Position numbers and translations under genes: made by a program. The notes beneath the pieces are model-generated. The model was not told the origin of the DNA and made no database searches. It saw only the letters and a program-made list of their open reading frames with translations. Source: Arthrobacter sp. PAMC 25486 (GTDB lineage: Bacteria; Actinomycetota; Actinomycetes; Actinomycetales; Micrococcaceae). Taken from it: DNA of 64,000 bases. The stretch spans positions 558,001-622,000 of the forward strand of contig NZ_CP007595.1 in NCBI RefSeq assembly GCF_000785535.1, written 5' to 3'. Shown here in pieces: positions 16,133 through 24,821 of the stretch. Position 1 is the first letter of the stretch; each line of letters begins with the position of its first letter.

Positions 16133-16523
16133 GTGCCTAAATATCAGTGAAGGCAGGGGATTCGTCAATCGGCCCACAAGAGGAATGTTTCTCGCGATTG
16201 ATGCGTGTCCTGAATTGATCCGTCAACGCACTTCTGGATTCTCGGTAGCGAAACTGGCGGCGCTAATGAATATCCTGGAATTGACGCCTGAAAAACGGGC
16301 CTTCACAGACGCAGATTCAGTGCCGAGACCGTGATGCAACCAGAGAAGTGCGCGGTGTCCCAGGGGAGCGCTCTGCGGGACAGCAACTACGTGGTGGCCG
16401 CGTGCAGGTGAGAATTGAGCGCAGTTGTTTGATCTCGGCCCCGGAGCTCACGCGTCATCCTTTTTCGTGAATCATTAAGAGTTCGCGGCTGGTTTCGCCG
16501 CGTTCTGGCGGTCGTGTTGCCAT
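16133..16523. other. Gene-free stretch at the left edge of the accessory region
   Basis: No supported gene. The only open frame (16131-16334, +) lacks motifs and a ribosome site. The stretch holds the first copy of the recurrent hairpin element (16357-16381) and is where GC content begins to drop. Confidence 0.55.
16357..16381 (+). repeat. Recurrent hairpin element, copy 1
   Basis: GTCCC pairs with GGGAC around AGGGGAGCGCTCTGC. Leftmost copy of the dispersed element found through 46 kb. Confidence 0.6.
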
Positions 16524-17081
16524 ATGCCCACAATCATAGAGCCGAGCAGCGATCTGATTCCCGATCCAGCCACAATTGCTGTCCTAGTCGCGCAACTGGT
16601 GGCGGGAAGATGGTCCAGCTCCGATGAGGAACGCGAGATTCTCCTCAGGCGCCCTTTCTTTAAATCCGGGGAACGCTTGAATCACGACTCGGACGGGTCA
16701 TCGACGGCGTCATTTACCCTGCTCGCTGACCTGCCAGGTATTTCCTTTGCCTCATGGGACTCGTTTCGCGGCAGGGTCATGAGCGGTCATTTCCACCTCT
16801 ATACGTTCCCCGAGGCGCAGGCCCCTGCGACCTTCCTTGGCCACAGCACCGTGTCGGGCATACTTGCGGATCTCTATGGCCGGACTGCAATGCCGTGGAA
16901 GGATGAAGAGGTGCCGCCTAACATTTGGAAGGTCAACAGTCGCGAGGTATTCACACAGCTCTTCACCATGCGTGACAGTCCGTTGATGCTGAGCATTTCT
17001 GACGAGGAACTTTCTGTGGCTGCAGAAGCCGGGGCAAGCCACGAGACCCGCAGGCCAGACACGGTTGACCCATCCCAGTAG
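16524..17081 (+). CDS. Hypothetical protein (185 aa)
   Basis: 185 residues, soluble, no signal peptide or transmembrane segment. Visible features are an acidic N-terminal third (DEEREILLRRPFFKSGERLN), a Ser/Thr-rich hinge (DGSSTASFTLLADLPGISFA), then GHFHLYTFPEAQAPATFLGH and WKVNSREVFTQLFTMRDSPL. I do not recognise the family. ATG 16524 follows CATATG without a strong ribosome site, so the start is uncertain. Confidence 0.55.
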   Translation: MPTIIEPSSDLIPDPATIAVLVAQLVAGRWSSSDEEREILLRRPFFKSGERLNHDSDGSSTASFTLLADLPGISFASWDSFRGRVMSGHFHLYTFPEAQAPATFLGHSTVSGILADLYGRTAMPWKDEEVPPNIWKVNSREVFTQLFTMRDSPLMLSISDEELSVAAEAGASHETRRPDTVDPSQ

Positions 17082-17155
17082 TGGCACCGTCACTGGGACA
17101 TTGCGTGTGTTCGCTGAAAGAGCTGTCGTTGGGCCAGGCGTTGAATCGGAGTCTC

Positions 17156-18415
17156 TCAGTGTTGTGGAGTTCCTGGCGTTACTTGCCGGGAGCCTGCCGT
17201 CGGACTGATCGCAAGGAGAATCGCTAGTGTGGCGGTTCCTGCGGTGAACCAGAAGACGAAGTTGGGGCCGGCGCCGTCGTAGATTTGTCCGCCGGTGAAT
17301 GAGCCGAGGGCGATGCTGGCGTTGAAGACGCTGACCCAGAGGGCCGCGACGGCTTCCCGGTGTGAGGGTGCTGCTTGGGCAATCCATGCTTGAGTGCTTA
17401 CCGAGATGCCTCCGTAGAATAAGCCCCAGAGGGCCATGAGTAAGGCGGCTGCGATGGTGGTGGTTGCCAGGTAAGGGAAAAGTGCGAGCGTAGCAGCGAT
17501 TCCCAGGCTCAGGGTGGTGACCACGGTCTTTGGGGTCTTGGCTGCTGTCGGGCCGGCCATGAAATTTCCGATGATGCCGAGAATGCCATAAATCAAGAGC
17601 ATCGTGCCAATGAGGGATGCGTTCAGTCCGGCGAAGGATTCCAACGCTGGACGAACATAGGTGTAGGCGGCAAAGTGAGCCGTGACGATGAACGCGGTGA
17701 TCGCGAGACCGACACGGACTCCTGGATTCCGGAAAGCTGCCGCGAGACTGCTCAGTGGAACGCCGGCACCAGCGGGCATCTTCGGTAAGACGACGATCAT
17801 CGCCAGGGAGATCATGGTCGCGGCTGCGGCGAGGACCCAGAAGGCGGCGTTCCATCCGACAGCAGCACCGATGTAGGCGCCGGCAGGAACGCCGAGAACT
17901 GAGGCTACGGCGATTCCGCTAAAGATGATAGTTGTCCCCATCCCGACGGATCGAGGCTTCATCAGCTTGGGGGCCACGCTCGCGGCGAGAGCCCAGACCC
18001 CGCCCATGCTCACTCCGAGGAGAATGCGAGCGGCGGCCATGACGGCGAAATTTGGTGAAACTGCTGTCATGGAATTCGCCACGGCAACGAGGAGCATCAG
18101 GACAATGAGTGTCGTTCGTCTGTCAATCCGGCTGTTGAGGACGGGAACAAAGGGGGCGGTGGCAGCAGCTACTAAGCCGGTGATCGTCAGCGAAAGACCG
18201 ATTGTTCCTTCGCTCCGTGCCAGTGCGGCTCCGATAGGGGTCAGGAGACCCACGGGCATCATCTCGGCCGCCACGACGATAAACGTTGCCAGCGCCACGA
18301 GGAGAATTGCGCCCCACCGGTTTTCGACGAGGGGCTCGGAGGTCGGCGACGATGGGGTGTGAGGTGAGCTGAGCTGTCGTGATTCTGGCACGGACGTTGA
18401 ATTAGTCATACCCAT
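17156..18415 (-). CDS. MFS transporter, DHA1 type (AraJ/sugar-efflux-like)
   Basis: 419 residues with 12 predicted membrane helices after a polar N-terminal tail of about 35 residues. PVLNSRIDRRTTLIVLMLLV between helices 2 and 3 corresponds to the MFS loop motif, and AARILLGVSMGGVWALAASV at helix 4 is the DHA1 signature for exporters of drugs or sugars. ATG 18415 or 18409 may start it. It is divergent from a LysR gene, with LysR-type boxes in the 118-bp gap, so expression is presumably LysR-controlled. Confidence 0.9.
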   Translation of the reverse strand: MGMTNSTSVPESRQLSSPHTPSSPTSEPLVENRWGAILLVALATFIVVAAEMMPVGLLTPIGAALARSEGTIGLSLTITGLVAAATAPFVPVLNSRIDRRTTLIVLMLLVAVANSMTAVSPNFAVMAAARILLGVSMGGVWALAASVAPKLMKPRSVGMGTTIIFSGIAVASVLGVPAGAYIGAAVGWNAAFWVLAAAATMISLAMIVVLPKMPAGAGVPLSSLAAAFRNPGVRVGLAITAFIVTAHFAAYTYVRPALESFAGLNASLIGTMLLIYGILGIIGNFMAGPTAAKTPKTVVTTLSLGIAATLALFPYLATTTIAAALLMALWGLFYGGISVSTQAWIAQAAPSHREAVAALWVSVFNASIALGSFTGGQIYDGAGPNFVFWFTAGTATLAILLAISPTAGSRQVTPGTPQH

Positions 18416-18465
18416 AGCAAAGCTGGCGTAGTGGGTTGGATCAACGGCGAATAGATCATGAACCT

Positions 18466-18480
18466 ATTAGGCAGGCTAAT
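18466..18480. promoter_or_regulatory. LysR-type box between divergent mfs and lysR
   Basis: ATTAG-GCAGG-CTAAT, a 15-bp inverted repeat carrying the T-N11-A spacing of LysR sites. A second related cluster (GATAGGTAG then GATTAG) lies at about 18500-18516 before the GTG start of the regulator. Confidence 0.6.
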
Positions 18481-18533
18481 CGATGAGGTATATTCGGTTC
18501 GATAGGTAGTTGATTAGAAGGTTGGAGTGAGAC

Positions 18534-19448
18534 GTGTCGGAGCTTCCCCTGCGTGAGATCGAATGCTTTATTGTTCTCGCTGAGGAGCTGCATTTTGGCC
18601 GTACTGCGGAGAGGATGTTCATTTCGCAGAGCCGGGTTAGCCAGCTGATCAGCGCGTTGGAGCGTCGCATCGGCGCACCTCTGGTGGCGCGTACCAGTCG
18701 TCGGGTGCATCTCACTGAGTTCGGGGCTGAGTTTCTGGCCTCCTTAGTTCCTACCTATCGTGCCTTGGCCGGAGTGGTTGAGCAGGCACGAATGCGCGCA
18801 CGGAATCTACCGACCCCGATCCGGGTGGGGTTTCAAGGTGCAATTTACGATTCGATTGCGAAGGCGATCTCCCAGTTCGAGTCGCAACATCCGCGGGCCA
18901 TGGTTCATATCAAGGAGTTGCCGTTGGGTGATCCGTTCAGTGATGTGCTGGCTGGTCGTGTCGATGTGGCGGTGGTACTGCTCCCCGTTGAAGAACCCGA
19001 ATTGGTGACCGGGCTCGTTTTCTCTCAACAGACCCAGACATTGGCTGTTTCTGTTGACCACCCCTTTGGGACGTTGGAAGAAGTCACTGCTGAAAATTTG
19101 GCACAGGTCAGCCTCGTGCCCATCACCGGTCCAGCTCCTGAGTACTGGCGAAAAGTGCATTCGCCAACAATGACCCCAGAAGGAATCAGGATTCCAACGC
19201 GAGGCGGGGCAACCACCGTTCAGGAAGGTCTATCGCAGGTCGCATCCAGCAGAAGCGGCCTCATCTTGTGTGCCGCGACAGCAGCATACAATCAACGCTC
19301 TGATGTACGGTTCGTGCCAGTGAAGGGCTTGCCCAGTTCTGCGTTGGGGCTCGTGTGGCGGGCCGATCACGAAAGCCCCCGCATTCGACACTTCGCTGAT
19401 GCCGTCCAACAAGCGCTCAACGGCACCGCCGCGTCACGGCCCCGGTGA
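18534..19448 (+). CDS. LysR-family transcriptional regulator
   Basis: 304 residues, full length. The winged helix-turn-helix is ELPLREIECFIVLAEELHFG, RTAERMFISQSRVSQLISAL and LVARTSRRVHLTEFGAEFLA (about 2-70). The effector domain begins near residue 92 (PIRVGFQGAIYDSIAKAISQ). GTG 18534 has TTGGAGTGAGA upstream. It probably activates or represses the divergent MFS exporter in response to an aromatic or drug-like ligand; this is inferred from gene order. Confidence 0.92.
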   Translation: MSELPLREIECFIVLAEELHFGRTAERMFISQSRVSQLISALERRIGAPLVARTSRRVHLTEFGAEFLASLVPTYRALAGVVEQARMRARNLPTPIRVGFQGAIYDSIAKAISQFESQHPRAMVHIKELPLGDPFSDVLAGRVDVAVVLLPVEEPELVTGLVFSQQTQTLAVSVDHPFGTLEEVTAENLAQVSLVPITGPAPEYWRKVHSPTMTPEGIRIPTRGGATTVQEGLSQVASSRSGLILCAATAAYNQRSDVRFVPVKGLPSSALGLVWRADHESPRIRHFADAVQQALNGTAASRPR

Positions 19449-19491
19449 ACCGACACGCTCCCGCCAGGCAGTTTCCAACCCGATTTCAGGC

Positions 19492-19520
19492 GTCCCGCAA
19501 GCCGAACCTTCTACGGGAAA
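19492..19520 (+). repeat. Recurrent hairpin element, copy 2
   Basis: TCCCG pairs with CGGGA around a loop containing CCGAACCTTCTA. It is followed by a block (GGGCAGCATGGCTTCG) also seen after copy 10, and lies about 90 bp before lipoprotein gene 1. Confidence 0.65.
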
Positions 19521-19609
19521 CCTTCCTGGGCAGCATGGCTTCGTATTTCTATGGTTGACTGCAGGGCGCATGCTGTAGCGTCGGGTGAAATCGATATTGG
19601 GGGAGAAAA

Positions 19610-20044
19610 ATGAAACGTCTGGCATTTCCGCTCGTCACGGCGGCGAGCATTGCGGTCCTTCTGCTGAGTGGCTGTTCCGGCGAGTCTGGACTCAAAGCTC
19701 TGGACCGTGCGGCCACGACCGAAGATGCGTTGCCCGCATTCGTCACCCTGCAAGAACAGGTGGACAGAGACAGTTCGCGGCTGCTTGCCACCAGAGACGG
19801 GGTGCAGTACTTCGCGTTCCAGAGCGAGGATGCCAGAACGACGTGCTTGGCCGTTGTTCCACCTGACACGGATCCTGACTGGCAGGTTGGTTGTAGCGAT
19901 ACGAGACGCAGTGGTGAAATCGTAAATATGTCCTCGCTAAAAGGCTCCCTGTCCACGATTCTTCTCGGAGATGACTCGGAGACCGGAAAACTTGAACCAG
20001 GCTGGACGAAGATCGCGGATAACATTCTCGTCGCTGACCCTTAG
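19610..20044 (+). CDS. Small lipoprotein, paralogue 1 of 3
   Basis: 144 residues. Signal peptide with lipobox LLSGC (Cys at about 22), then a soluble domain of about 120 residues with FVTLQEQVDRDSSRLLATRD, a Cys in TTCLAVVP and another in WQVGCSD, probably a disulphide outside the membrane, and a closing EPGWTKIADNILV. It is clearly paralogous to the genes at 33429 and 39120 (about 80% and 50% by eye). The same TAGCGT -10 box and GGGGGAGAAAA ribosome site precede it. Function unknown; it sits alone between hairpin copies 2 and 3. Confidence 0.8.
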   Translation: MKRLAFPLVTAASIAVLLLSGCSGESGLKALDRAATTEDALPAFVTLQEQVDRDSSRLLATRDGVQYFAFQSEDARTTCLAVVPPDTDPDWQVGCSDTRRSGEIVNMSSLKGSLSTILLGDDSETGKLEPGWTKIADNILVADP

Positions 20045-20098
20045 GAACTCAACGGCCGCCGAGCCAGTTCACAATTTAAGCGGTAGAGCCGCGATCGT

Positions 20099-20125
20099 GT
20101 CCGTAGCAGGAACGTCCTGCGGGAC
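20099..20125 (+). repeat. Recurrent hairpin element, copy 3
   Basis: GTCCGTA pairs with TGCGGGAC (one bulge) around GCAGGAACGTCC; followed by ATCT as in copies 5 and 13. It lies 55 bp after the stop of lipoprotein 1. Confidence 0.7.
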
Positions 20126-20222
20126 ATCTGAATGCTCCCAATATCGGTTCAAGCACTACTGGCTCGTTTGCAGGGCCAGTCTGCAAGAGCTTCCTCACCC
20201 CGGGAAAAACGGCGGAGCGAAG

Positions 20223-20477
20223 TCACCACCAGTCGAGGGGGCTCCGACGGTTGGGCGGGGTGTTCCGATGCCTCGAAAGCGCGGGGTTTCCTCTGACTGC
20301 GACGGACCATGCGCCGAGGGCCAGCGCGCCAGCAATCACAGCGTCAAAGAGCACTTGCGTCGCCCCGGCACCAGTTAGCGCGTGGAATAGCCCGATGACT
20401 AGAAAAGTAGCTGCCGCTGCGGCCACGCAAAGCGATAGTATGCTCGCCCACAGGGGCATGGTCCGAAGTTCTTTCAC
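20223..20477 (-). CDS. Small two-helix membrane protein
   Basis: 84 residues from GTG 20477, which has AAGGAG 9 nt upstream. Two hydrophobic helices (about 10-32 and 37-57: SILSLCVAAAAATFLVIGLF, LFDAVIAGALALGAWSVAV) and a basic C-terminal tail that ends in tryptophans. No family recognised; size and layout resemble the small membrane proteins of the paired modules farther right. Confidence 0.6.
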   Translation of the reverse strand: MKELRTMPLWASILSLCVAAAAATFLVIGLFHALTGAGATQVLFDAVIAGALALGAWSVAVRGNPALSRHRNTPPNRRSPLDWW

Positions 20478-20719
20478 AGTCGCCAACTCCTTGAGTCCAG
20501 CGCGAATGGGCACTGATCAACAACCTACACGCGTCGGCCCTCTTCTGGCCAGAGTGCGTTCAGCGCTCTGGGCGCTATCTGAACGAAAGCTCGTTGCCGT
20601 TGGAGGTGCAGAAACTGTTCCGGAGGGGAACCTTGACGGGGACGTCGCATCTGTGAAGTTCTCTTTTGATCGGAAACTCAACGTTGATCTCGTCGTGGAC
20701 CAGGTTTTGCTTGATGGGT

Positions 20720-21460
20720 TTAGGGCGTTCTAGGACGCTGCTTCTGGACCGCTCGTACCCGACTAACGTCGACGCACCAGTCGGCCAAGTCTTGGTCAAT
20801 GAAGGCAAGCACGCGCAGTACGTCACTGAACCGCGCCTGTACGTTGACCTCCAGTAGCTGCTCACCGTGGGCCACCCGGTTTCGGAGGTTGTGAAGTCGT
20901 TTCAGGGGTTCACAGACCTGTCGTATGCCGGCGTCCCCGGGATCGATTTTAGGGAAGGCATAGACGATTGCTTCTTCCCAGATGCGGATCTTGGGGGTGC
21001 TGACCCGCGGCCGGTTCGGATTGGGAAGGATGCTTGGCCACGTGCCAAAGCTCAACTGTGCCAGCAGGTCGTCATGTGAGATGGGTGCGTGTTTCCGCGG
21101 ATGGTGCGGAGGGCGTTTGCCCCTGCCCGTCTGTGCGTAGCTCTGGGCGTTCTTGGAGTGAGCGGACATCAGACCATGCAAAGGAATGGCAGGATGGGCT
21201 ATCCACTCATCGGTGAAGTCGGAACCAGGATTGTGGGTGTTCCTGCTCTGGTCCTTGTTCCAGGGTTTCAGCTGCTCGTCGATGGCATTGCGCACAGCCA
21301 CCTCAAGGATCATCGTGATCTCCTGGAAAGCCGCACCCAAGTGGAGGTTCCACTCGTAGAGCTCAATGGCCCGACCTAAGTCGTTCTGGCATGCTGACAA
21401 ATAGGGGGCCAGCCTGGGGGCACCGAGGGAGGCGGAAACCATCTTTTCGCGTTGGGCCAT
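20720..21460 (-). CDS. Abi-like protein
   Basis: About 246 residues. SACQNDLGRAIELYEWNLHL and FQEITMILEVAVRNAIDEQL near the N-terminus and LKRLHNLRNRVAHGEQLLEV near the C-terminus (R-N-R-V-A-H) match the Abi_2/HEPN-like architecture of abortive-infection proteins. The R-N-x3-H motif is the HEPN RNase signature, so it may be a phage-triggered ribonuclease. The start is unclear: ATG 21460 directly follows GGGAGG, and ATG 21442 or 21505 are also possible. It stands alone within a defence-rich accessory segment. Confidence 0.72.
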   Translation of the reverse strand: MAQREKMVSASLGAPRLAPYLSACQNDLGRAIELYEWNLHLGAAFQEITMILEVAVRNAIDEQLKPWNKDQSRNTHNPGSDFTDEWIAHPAIPLHGLMSAHSKNAQSYAQTGRGKRPPHHPRKHAPISHDDLLAQLSFGTWPSILPNPNRPRVSTPKIRIWEEAIVYAFPKIDPGDAGIRQVCEPLKRLHNLRNRVAHGEQLLEVNVQARFSDVLRVLAFIDQDLADWCVDVSRVRAVQKQRPRTP

Positions 21461-21524
21461 CCTCCCATTATGTAGTAAGCTATGAGCAACGCAGCGAACG
21501 AGCATCGCTTGCTAATACATCGAG

Positions 21525-21549
21525 AACCCCGAAGCCTAGCTTCGGGGTT
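21525..21549. terminator. Hairpin AACCCCGAAGC / GCTTCGGGGTT
   Basis: A perfect 11-bp stem with a CTA loop. It lies between the Abi-like start and the next + gene with no intact gene ending there, so it may be left from a lost gene. Confidence 0.65.
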
Positions 21550-21750
21550 ACTTCGTTAAAGCGTCAGCCTGCGAAAGCGAGCGTGGGTGAATGGCCAAAA
21601 TGTGCGTGATCGGATGGTGAGCTAGATGCTGACGATCCCAGATGGCCAACCTCCTGGGGACAGTGGATTGCAACAAAAACTTGGTCAGTCCGGATCCTCA
21701 TAGCGCAATATCAGCACCGGTGGGGCGGCGCCGGCTGGTAAGTTCATTCA

Positions 21751-21984
21751 ATGAAGTTGTTCCGGTACGTATATGTAGCCACTTTCCTTTTTGCTGTGGC
21801 GATCGCATTCATCGGGGACCTGCCTATGTGGGCGAAACTTGCTGTTCTCACCTGGACTGCGGTCCCAGCTCTAATTCACGAGTACCAGTTAAGGAAGCGA
21901 GCCGCTGCTGCTGCGGAGCGGGCTAATCACTCCTCGAATGCTCTGCCGGATCAGATGCTGCACGCTTACAAAGAAAGTTCCTAG
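21751..21984 (+). CDS. Small membrane protein (77 aa)
   Basis: 77 residues with two short hydrophobic helices (FRYVYVATFLFAVAIAFIGD and WAKLAVLTWTAVPALIHEYQ) and a charged C-terminal tail rich in Ala/Arg (LRKRAAAAAERANHS). No family recognised. A GGTAAG run lies 10-14 nt upstream, a weak ribosome site. It ends 15 bp before hairpin copy 4. Confidence 0.55.
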   Translation: MKLFRYVYVATFLFAVAIAFIGDLPMWAKLAVLTWTAVPALIHEYQLRKRAAAAAERANHSSNALPDQMLHAYKESS

Positions 21985-21998
21985 GCGGCGACCACTCG

Positions 21999-22021
21999 CC
22001 CGAAAAGGAACCTCTAGCGGG
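21999..22021 (+). repeat. Recurrent hairpin element, copy 4
   Basis: CCCG pairs with CGGG around AAAAGGAACCTCTAG. Short-stemmed copy between two genes. Confidence 0.5.
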
Positions 22022-22712
22022 TGCCCCGCAAGAAGCCCTCCATCGCGTATCCGCCATTTTGGTCCAATACATCTCGAGCAATCACGGCCAGCTTCTGGGA
22101 GTCATGGTCTATTGAGGCCGCCCAGGCCAAGAGCCCCAACGCGGACTCATCGTTGGTCAACTGTTCCAGGCGCCGCACCGCCCATTTGCCGTTGCCCAAC
22201 CATTTTTGGTGTCGGAGCAGCAGCAGTTCGGCGGTTTGGCGGAACACGTCCGAGGCAATGGCAAACGTTTCGGCTGGAGAACTGGAGCCCAAAAGGTCAT
22301 CCATTGAACAGCTGAGGTCGTACCTGCGGAGGTCGCGTTCGGCGTCGGTCAACGGCATGGGCCCCTGCCGCATGTAACGGCGCGCCTCATCCTGCCATTG
22401 CTTGCCGGGCCCGTGGTCGGTGAGCAGGAGTCCCCTTGCACAGATATCTCCGATTACGGCGCAGCGCAGTGTCCTTTCCTTCTCATACCAGAAGGCCAGA
22501 CTCTCGGGGGTGTGAATGAAAGCTTCGACGATCCATCCGCGATACCGGACGGTTTCCGCGTAGTTCGAACCGCCAGCTCGATAGAGGATGGCTATATCAA
22601 GATCCGATGTCGGAGTCGATCTGCCCAGGGCAGCGCTGCCACCCAGGATTGATGCTTCCGCTCCGGCATGCATTTCCTCGACATAAGAGCGTGCAATCGT
22701 GACTGGATCCAT
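22014..22712 (-). CDS. Nucleotidyltransferase-domain protein (aminoglycoside-type)
   Basis: 232 residues. The pol-beta nucleotidyltransferase signature is present as ILGGSAALGRSTPTSDLDIA at about 22-41 (G-G/S-x9-D-x-D), with a third Asp/Glu expected in VRYRGWIVEAFIH. The C-terminal half is helical (SPAETFAIASDVFRQTAELL, WAVRRLEQL) as in kanamycin nucleotidyltransferases and MNT-type antitoxins or enzymes. It could inactivate an aminoglycoside or AMPylate a partner; no HEPN partner lies next to it. Its 3' end overlaps hairpin copy 4 and its start lies 58 bp from copy 5. Confidence 0.8.
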   Translation of the reverse strand: MDPVTIARSYVEEMHAGAEASILGGSAALGRSTPTSDLDIAILYRAGGSNYAETVRYRGWIVEAFIHTPESLAFWYEKERTLRCAVIGDICARGLLLTDHGPGKQWQDEARRYMRQGPMPLTDAERDLRRYDLSCSMDDLLGSSSPAETFAIASDVFRQTAELLLLRHQKWLGNGKWAVRRLEQLTNDESALGLLAWAASIDHDSQKLAVIARDVLDQNGGYAMEGFLRGTR

Positions 22713-22770
22713 CAGTCCATGATGCCCTACGCCTGCCGGCTTTTTTCGTCACGGCGCGGGGGATCCACAC

Positions 22771-22800
22771 GTTCCACAGAGGAACGTACTACGGGACATC
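22771..22800 (+). repeat. Recurrent hairpin element, copy 5
   Basis: GTTCCACAGAGGAACGTACT followed by ACGGGACATC. Inner GTTCC/GGAAC arms plus the conserved GGGACATC tail. Confidence 0.7.
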
Positions 22801-22946
22801 TATGCATACGCTCGTCGTGTCAGCTTCGGCTCCAGCATCGATAGGAAGGTGTTCCACGTCCCGAATATCACGGGGGTCACCGCGGGCGGCGAATTGTTAC
22901 CCATTCGCCCAGAAGCTTGGATAGCGATCTTCGAGGTGGTTGGCTG
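22801..22946 (+). pseudogene. Orphan 3' gene fragment
   Basis: A protein-like frame (FGSSIDRKVFHVPNITGVTA, then LLPIRPEAWIAIFEVVG) starts abruptly right after hairpin copy 5 and stops at TGA 22944-22946. It has no start of its own. Followed 16 bp later by a strong terminator, as a real 3' end would be. Family not recognised. Confidence 0.45.
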
Positions 22947-22961
22947 ACAACCAGATAGTTG

Positions 22962-22999
22962 AAACAGTGAGGCCCCCACATCTGGAGGCCTCACTGTTT
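22962..22999. terminator. Bidirectional hairpin terminator
   Basis: AAACAGTGAGGCC pairs perfectly with GGCCTCACTGTTT (13 bp), with A/T-rich ends on both sides. It serves the fragment at 22801-22946 and the convergent minus-strand operon ending at 23022. Confidence 0.85.
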
Positions 23000-23021
23000 C
23001 TCGCTCTTGGGACTCTTGGGT

Positions 23022-23612
23022 TCATCCGACGAGGCGGCCCACGATGTACAGCACGTGGCAAATCAGGAATAACGACGGCGGGGAAAGGTACAGCCAGTAT
23101 TTGGCAGTCTTGAGTCTCTTTGAGCCCGGTTCCCACACCAGTCTTGTCCGGACGATGCCGGCGAGGAGCATGGACAGAGCGACGGACAGAATCGGTGACA
23201 GGATACCCACCCACATGGCAACGTTACCCATAGTTGAAGATGTTTCGATTGCCAAGTACAGCCCCAAGACGAGAACAACCCCAGCCAGCAGGCCATAGCT
23301 GATAAAAATCAGCACAACCATCACAGTGGGGGCCATGAAGTTCCCGTTCTTGTCCCGAACTGTGCAGAGATAGCCAAATCCGGGCAGCGATACCGAGAAG
23401 GCCAAGCCAACTAAGGTGCCAAGATTGGGCGTTACGCCCCCGCCAGAGTGGAATAGGACTTGGGAGGAAACAGCTAGGGTCAAGGCCACGTAGATGATCA
23501 GAAGGGCTGTGAACGCGGTACCCCTCAGAAGCCCAACGCCGTGGCGGGTGATTTGGGCAGCGACCGTTTCGCGGTCCGCTTCGGTGATCTATGCATCCTG
23601 AGGTTGATCCAT
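23022..23612 (-). pseudogene. Membrane protein with a nonsense codon near its start
   Basis: ATG 23612 lies 8 bp after the lipoprotein stop and begins MDQPQDA, but codon 8 is TAG (23589-23591). Without it the frame continues ITEADRETVAAQITRHGVGL and then four to five membrane helices (AFTALLIIYVALTLAVSS, MVVLIFISYGLLAGVVLVLG, WVGILSPILSVALSMLLAG, YWLYLSPPSLFLICHVLYI). A shortened product could start at GTG 23489 (155 residues). It forms a pair with the upstream DM13 lipoprotein. Family not recognised. Confidence 0.6.
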
Positions 23613-23620
23613 GCTGGGGC

Positions 23621-24115
23621 CTATTTTTCTAGCAGATTTGCTGACCCGAACGCTTCTCGGGTGTTGTTGTTGTAGATAGAGATGCTTTGAGCTTCCGGAA
23701 ATGACTGCATCGTGTATGTCAGGTCATAACTCTGGTTTCCAGAGATGGATTTGAGTTTCCCCAGCATGTACATGGGGGGTTCATTGACGACGTTGTCTCC
23801 AGCTGTATTTTTGGTCAAAGCCCCCGTGCTAACGGTCACATGCAGTTCGTCCCCGGCGCTCGTGGAAAAGTCTTCTAATTCCAGAGTCAGGCTATCGGGA
23901 GTCTGGGTAATGATGGCCTTGCCGCTTGTTGGAACAGCCTGGGAAACAAATGTTCCGGACAGGGTCTTAGAAAGTGGTGCGGTAGCAATTGGGCTAGAGC
24001 TTCCTGACTCCAGCGTGGGGCTCTGGACTGTCTTGATAGGTGCTGTCGCCGTCGTACAGCCCGAGATAGACGAGGTGAAAATGATCCCAACCGCGAGTAA
24101 TCGAACAAATTTCAT
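23621..24115 (-). CDS. DM13-domain lipoprotein
   Basis: 164 residues. Signal peptide and lipobox SISGC at about 20, a Thr/Ser-rich linker, and then a DM13 domain (about 52-160): SGTFVSQAVPTSGKAIITQT, LTLELEDFSTSAGDELHVTV, MLGKLKSISGNQSYDLTYTM and ISIYNNNTREAFGSANL. DM13 domains are predicted extracellular beta-sandwich electron-transfer or binding domains. The Cys residues found in redox DM13 proteins are absent here. First gene of a two-gene unit with the damaged membrane protein at 23022. Confidence 0.8.
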   Translation of the reverse strand: MKFVRLLAVGIIFTSSISGCTTATAPIKTVQSPTLESGSSSPIATAPLSKTLSGTFVSQAVPTSGKAIITQTPDSLTLELEDFSTSAGDELHVTVSTGALTKNTAGDNVVNEPPMYMLGKLKSISGNQSYDLTYTMQSFPEAQSISIYNNNTREAFGSANLLEK

Positions 24116-24410
24116 AGCTCCCCCAATGAGTTACAGGCCTGGTGGCTGATCTTCAATACATCGAAACACAGCAACACTACGCTTCACATCACCCCGAAGG
24201 TGGAATGCGCACCGGTCATCACGATAAACGGTTTCATCCCTTGGTATGAAAGGCATTCTTGTGCCTACTGCAAGACTTGACCGGTGAACACGCGCCAGGT
24301 TGCCACCCTGCCCGCCATGGACCATCGTGGCCCCGGGCTAAGCCCGAGAATGGCGTGGAGAGCCCTGCTAGGCTCTGTACCTCGAAGATCTGAACGTAAC
24401 GGTGGGGGAA

Positions 24411-24821
24411 ATGAAGTCGAAGAAAATTATGGCAATGACTGCGGTGGTCGCAACGATGGTGCTGACAGGCTGCGCGACCCAGGCCAATGTGTCACCTGAA
24501 GCTGTAGGTGAAAATATCTCTACTTCCAGGGAGAACTGCATCGGGGGATTCGAGACCATCTGGAATTCGACCCCGGTCGATGGTGATGCGTCCGAACTTC
24601 CCCAGGAGACCGTGACGGTGGTGTCTGAGACAGGGCGGATTTTTGATGCCATGCGCAAGACACCGGACGGGACAGCAGAGGCTGTCGCACCAGAGGACAT
24701 CAACTACAAGGTCCATGTAGATGATTCCTGGCCGAAGAACAATGTCATTGTCATTGACACCGCAACCGACAAGGTCCTCGACACCATCAACATCCCCGAG
24801 GGTAAGAGCATATGTGATTAG
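24411..24821 (+). CDS. Small lipoprotein (136 aa)
   Basis: 136 residues from ATG 24411; GGTGGGGGAA lies immediately upstream and a TAGGCT box about 35 nt farther up. Signal peptide MAMTAVVATMVLTGC ends in a lipobox; the mature part contains two Cys (RENCIGGFETIWNSTPVDGD and the C-terminal KSICD), likely one disulphide. DDSWPKNNVIVIDTATDKVL is the best-ordered segment. It resembles the three paralogous lipoproteins in size, promoter spacing and Cys pair but not in sequence. Function unknown. Confidence 0.7.
   Translation: MKSKKIMAMTAVVATMVLTGCATQANVSPEAVGENISTSRENCIGGFETIWNSTPVDGDASELPQETVTVVSETGRIFDAMRKTPDGTAEAVAPEDINYKVHVDDSWPKNNVIVIDTATDKVLDTINIPEGKSICD

Noticed and set aside
16752..17855. 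Long open frame on the minus strand opposite the hypothetical and MFS genes
   Set aside because: Arg/Ser/His-rich translation without domains, overlapping two well-supported genes in other frames.
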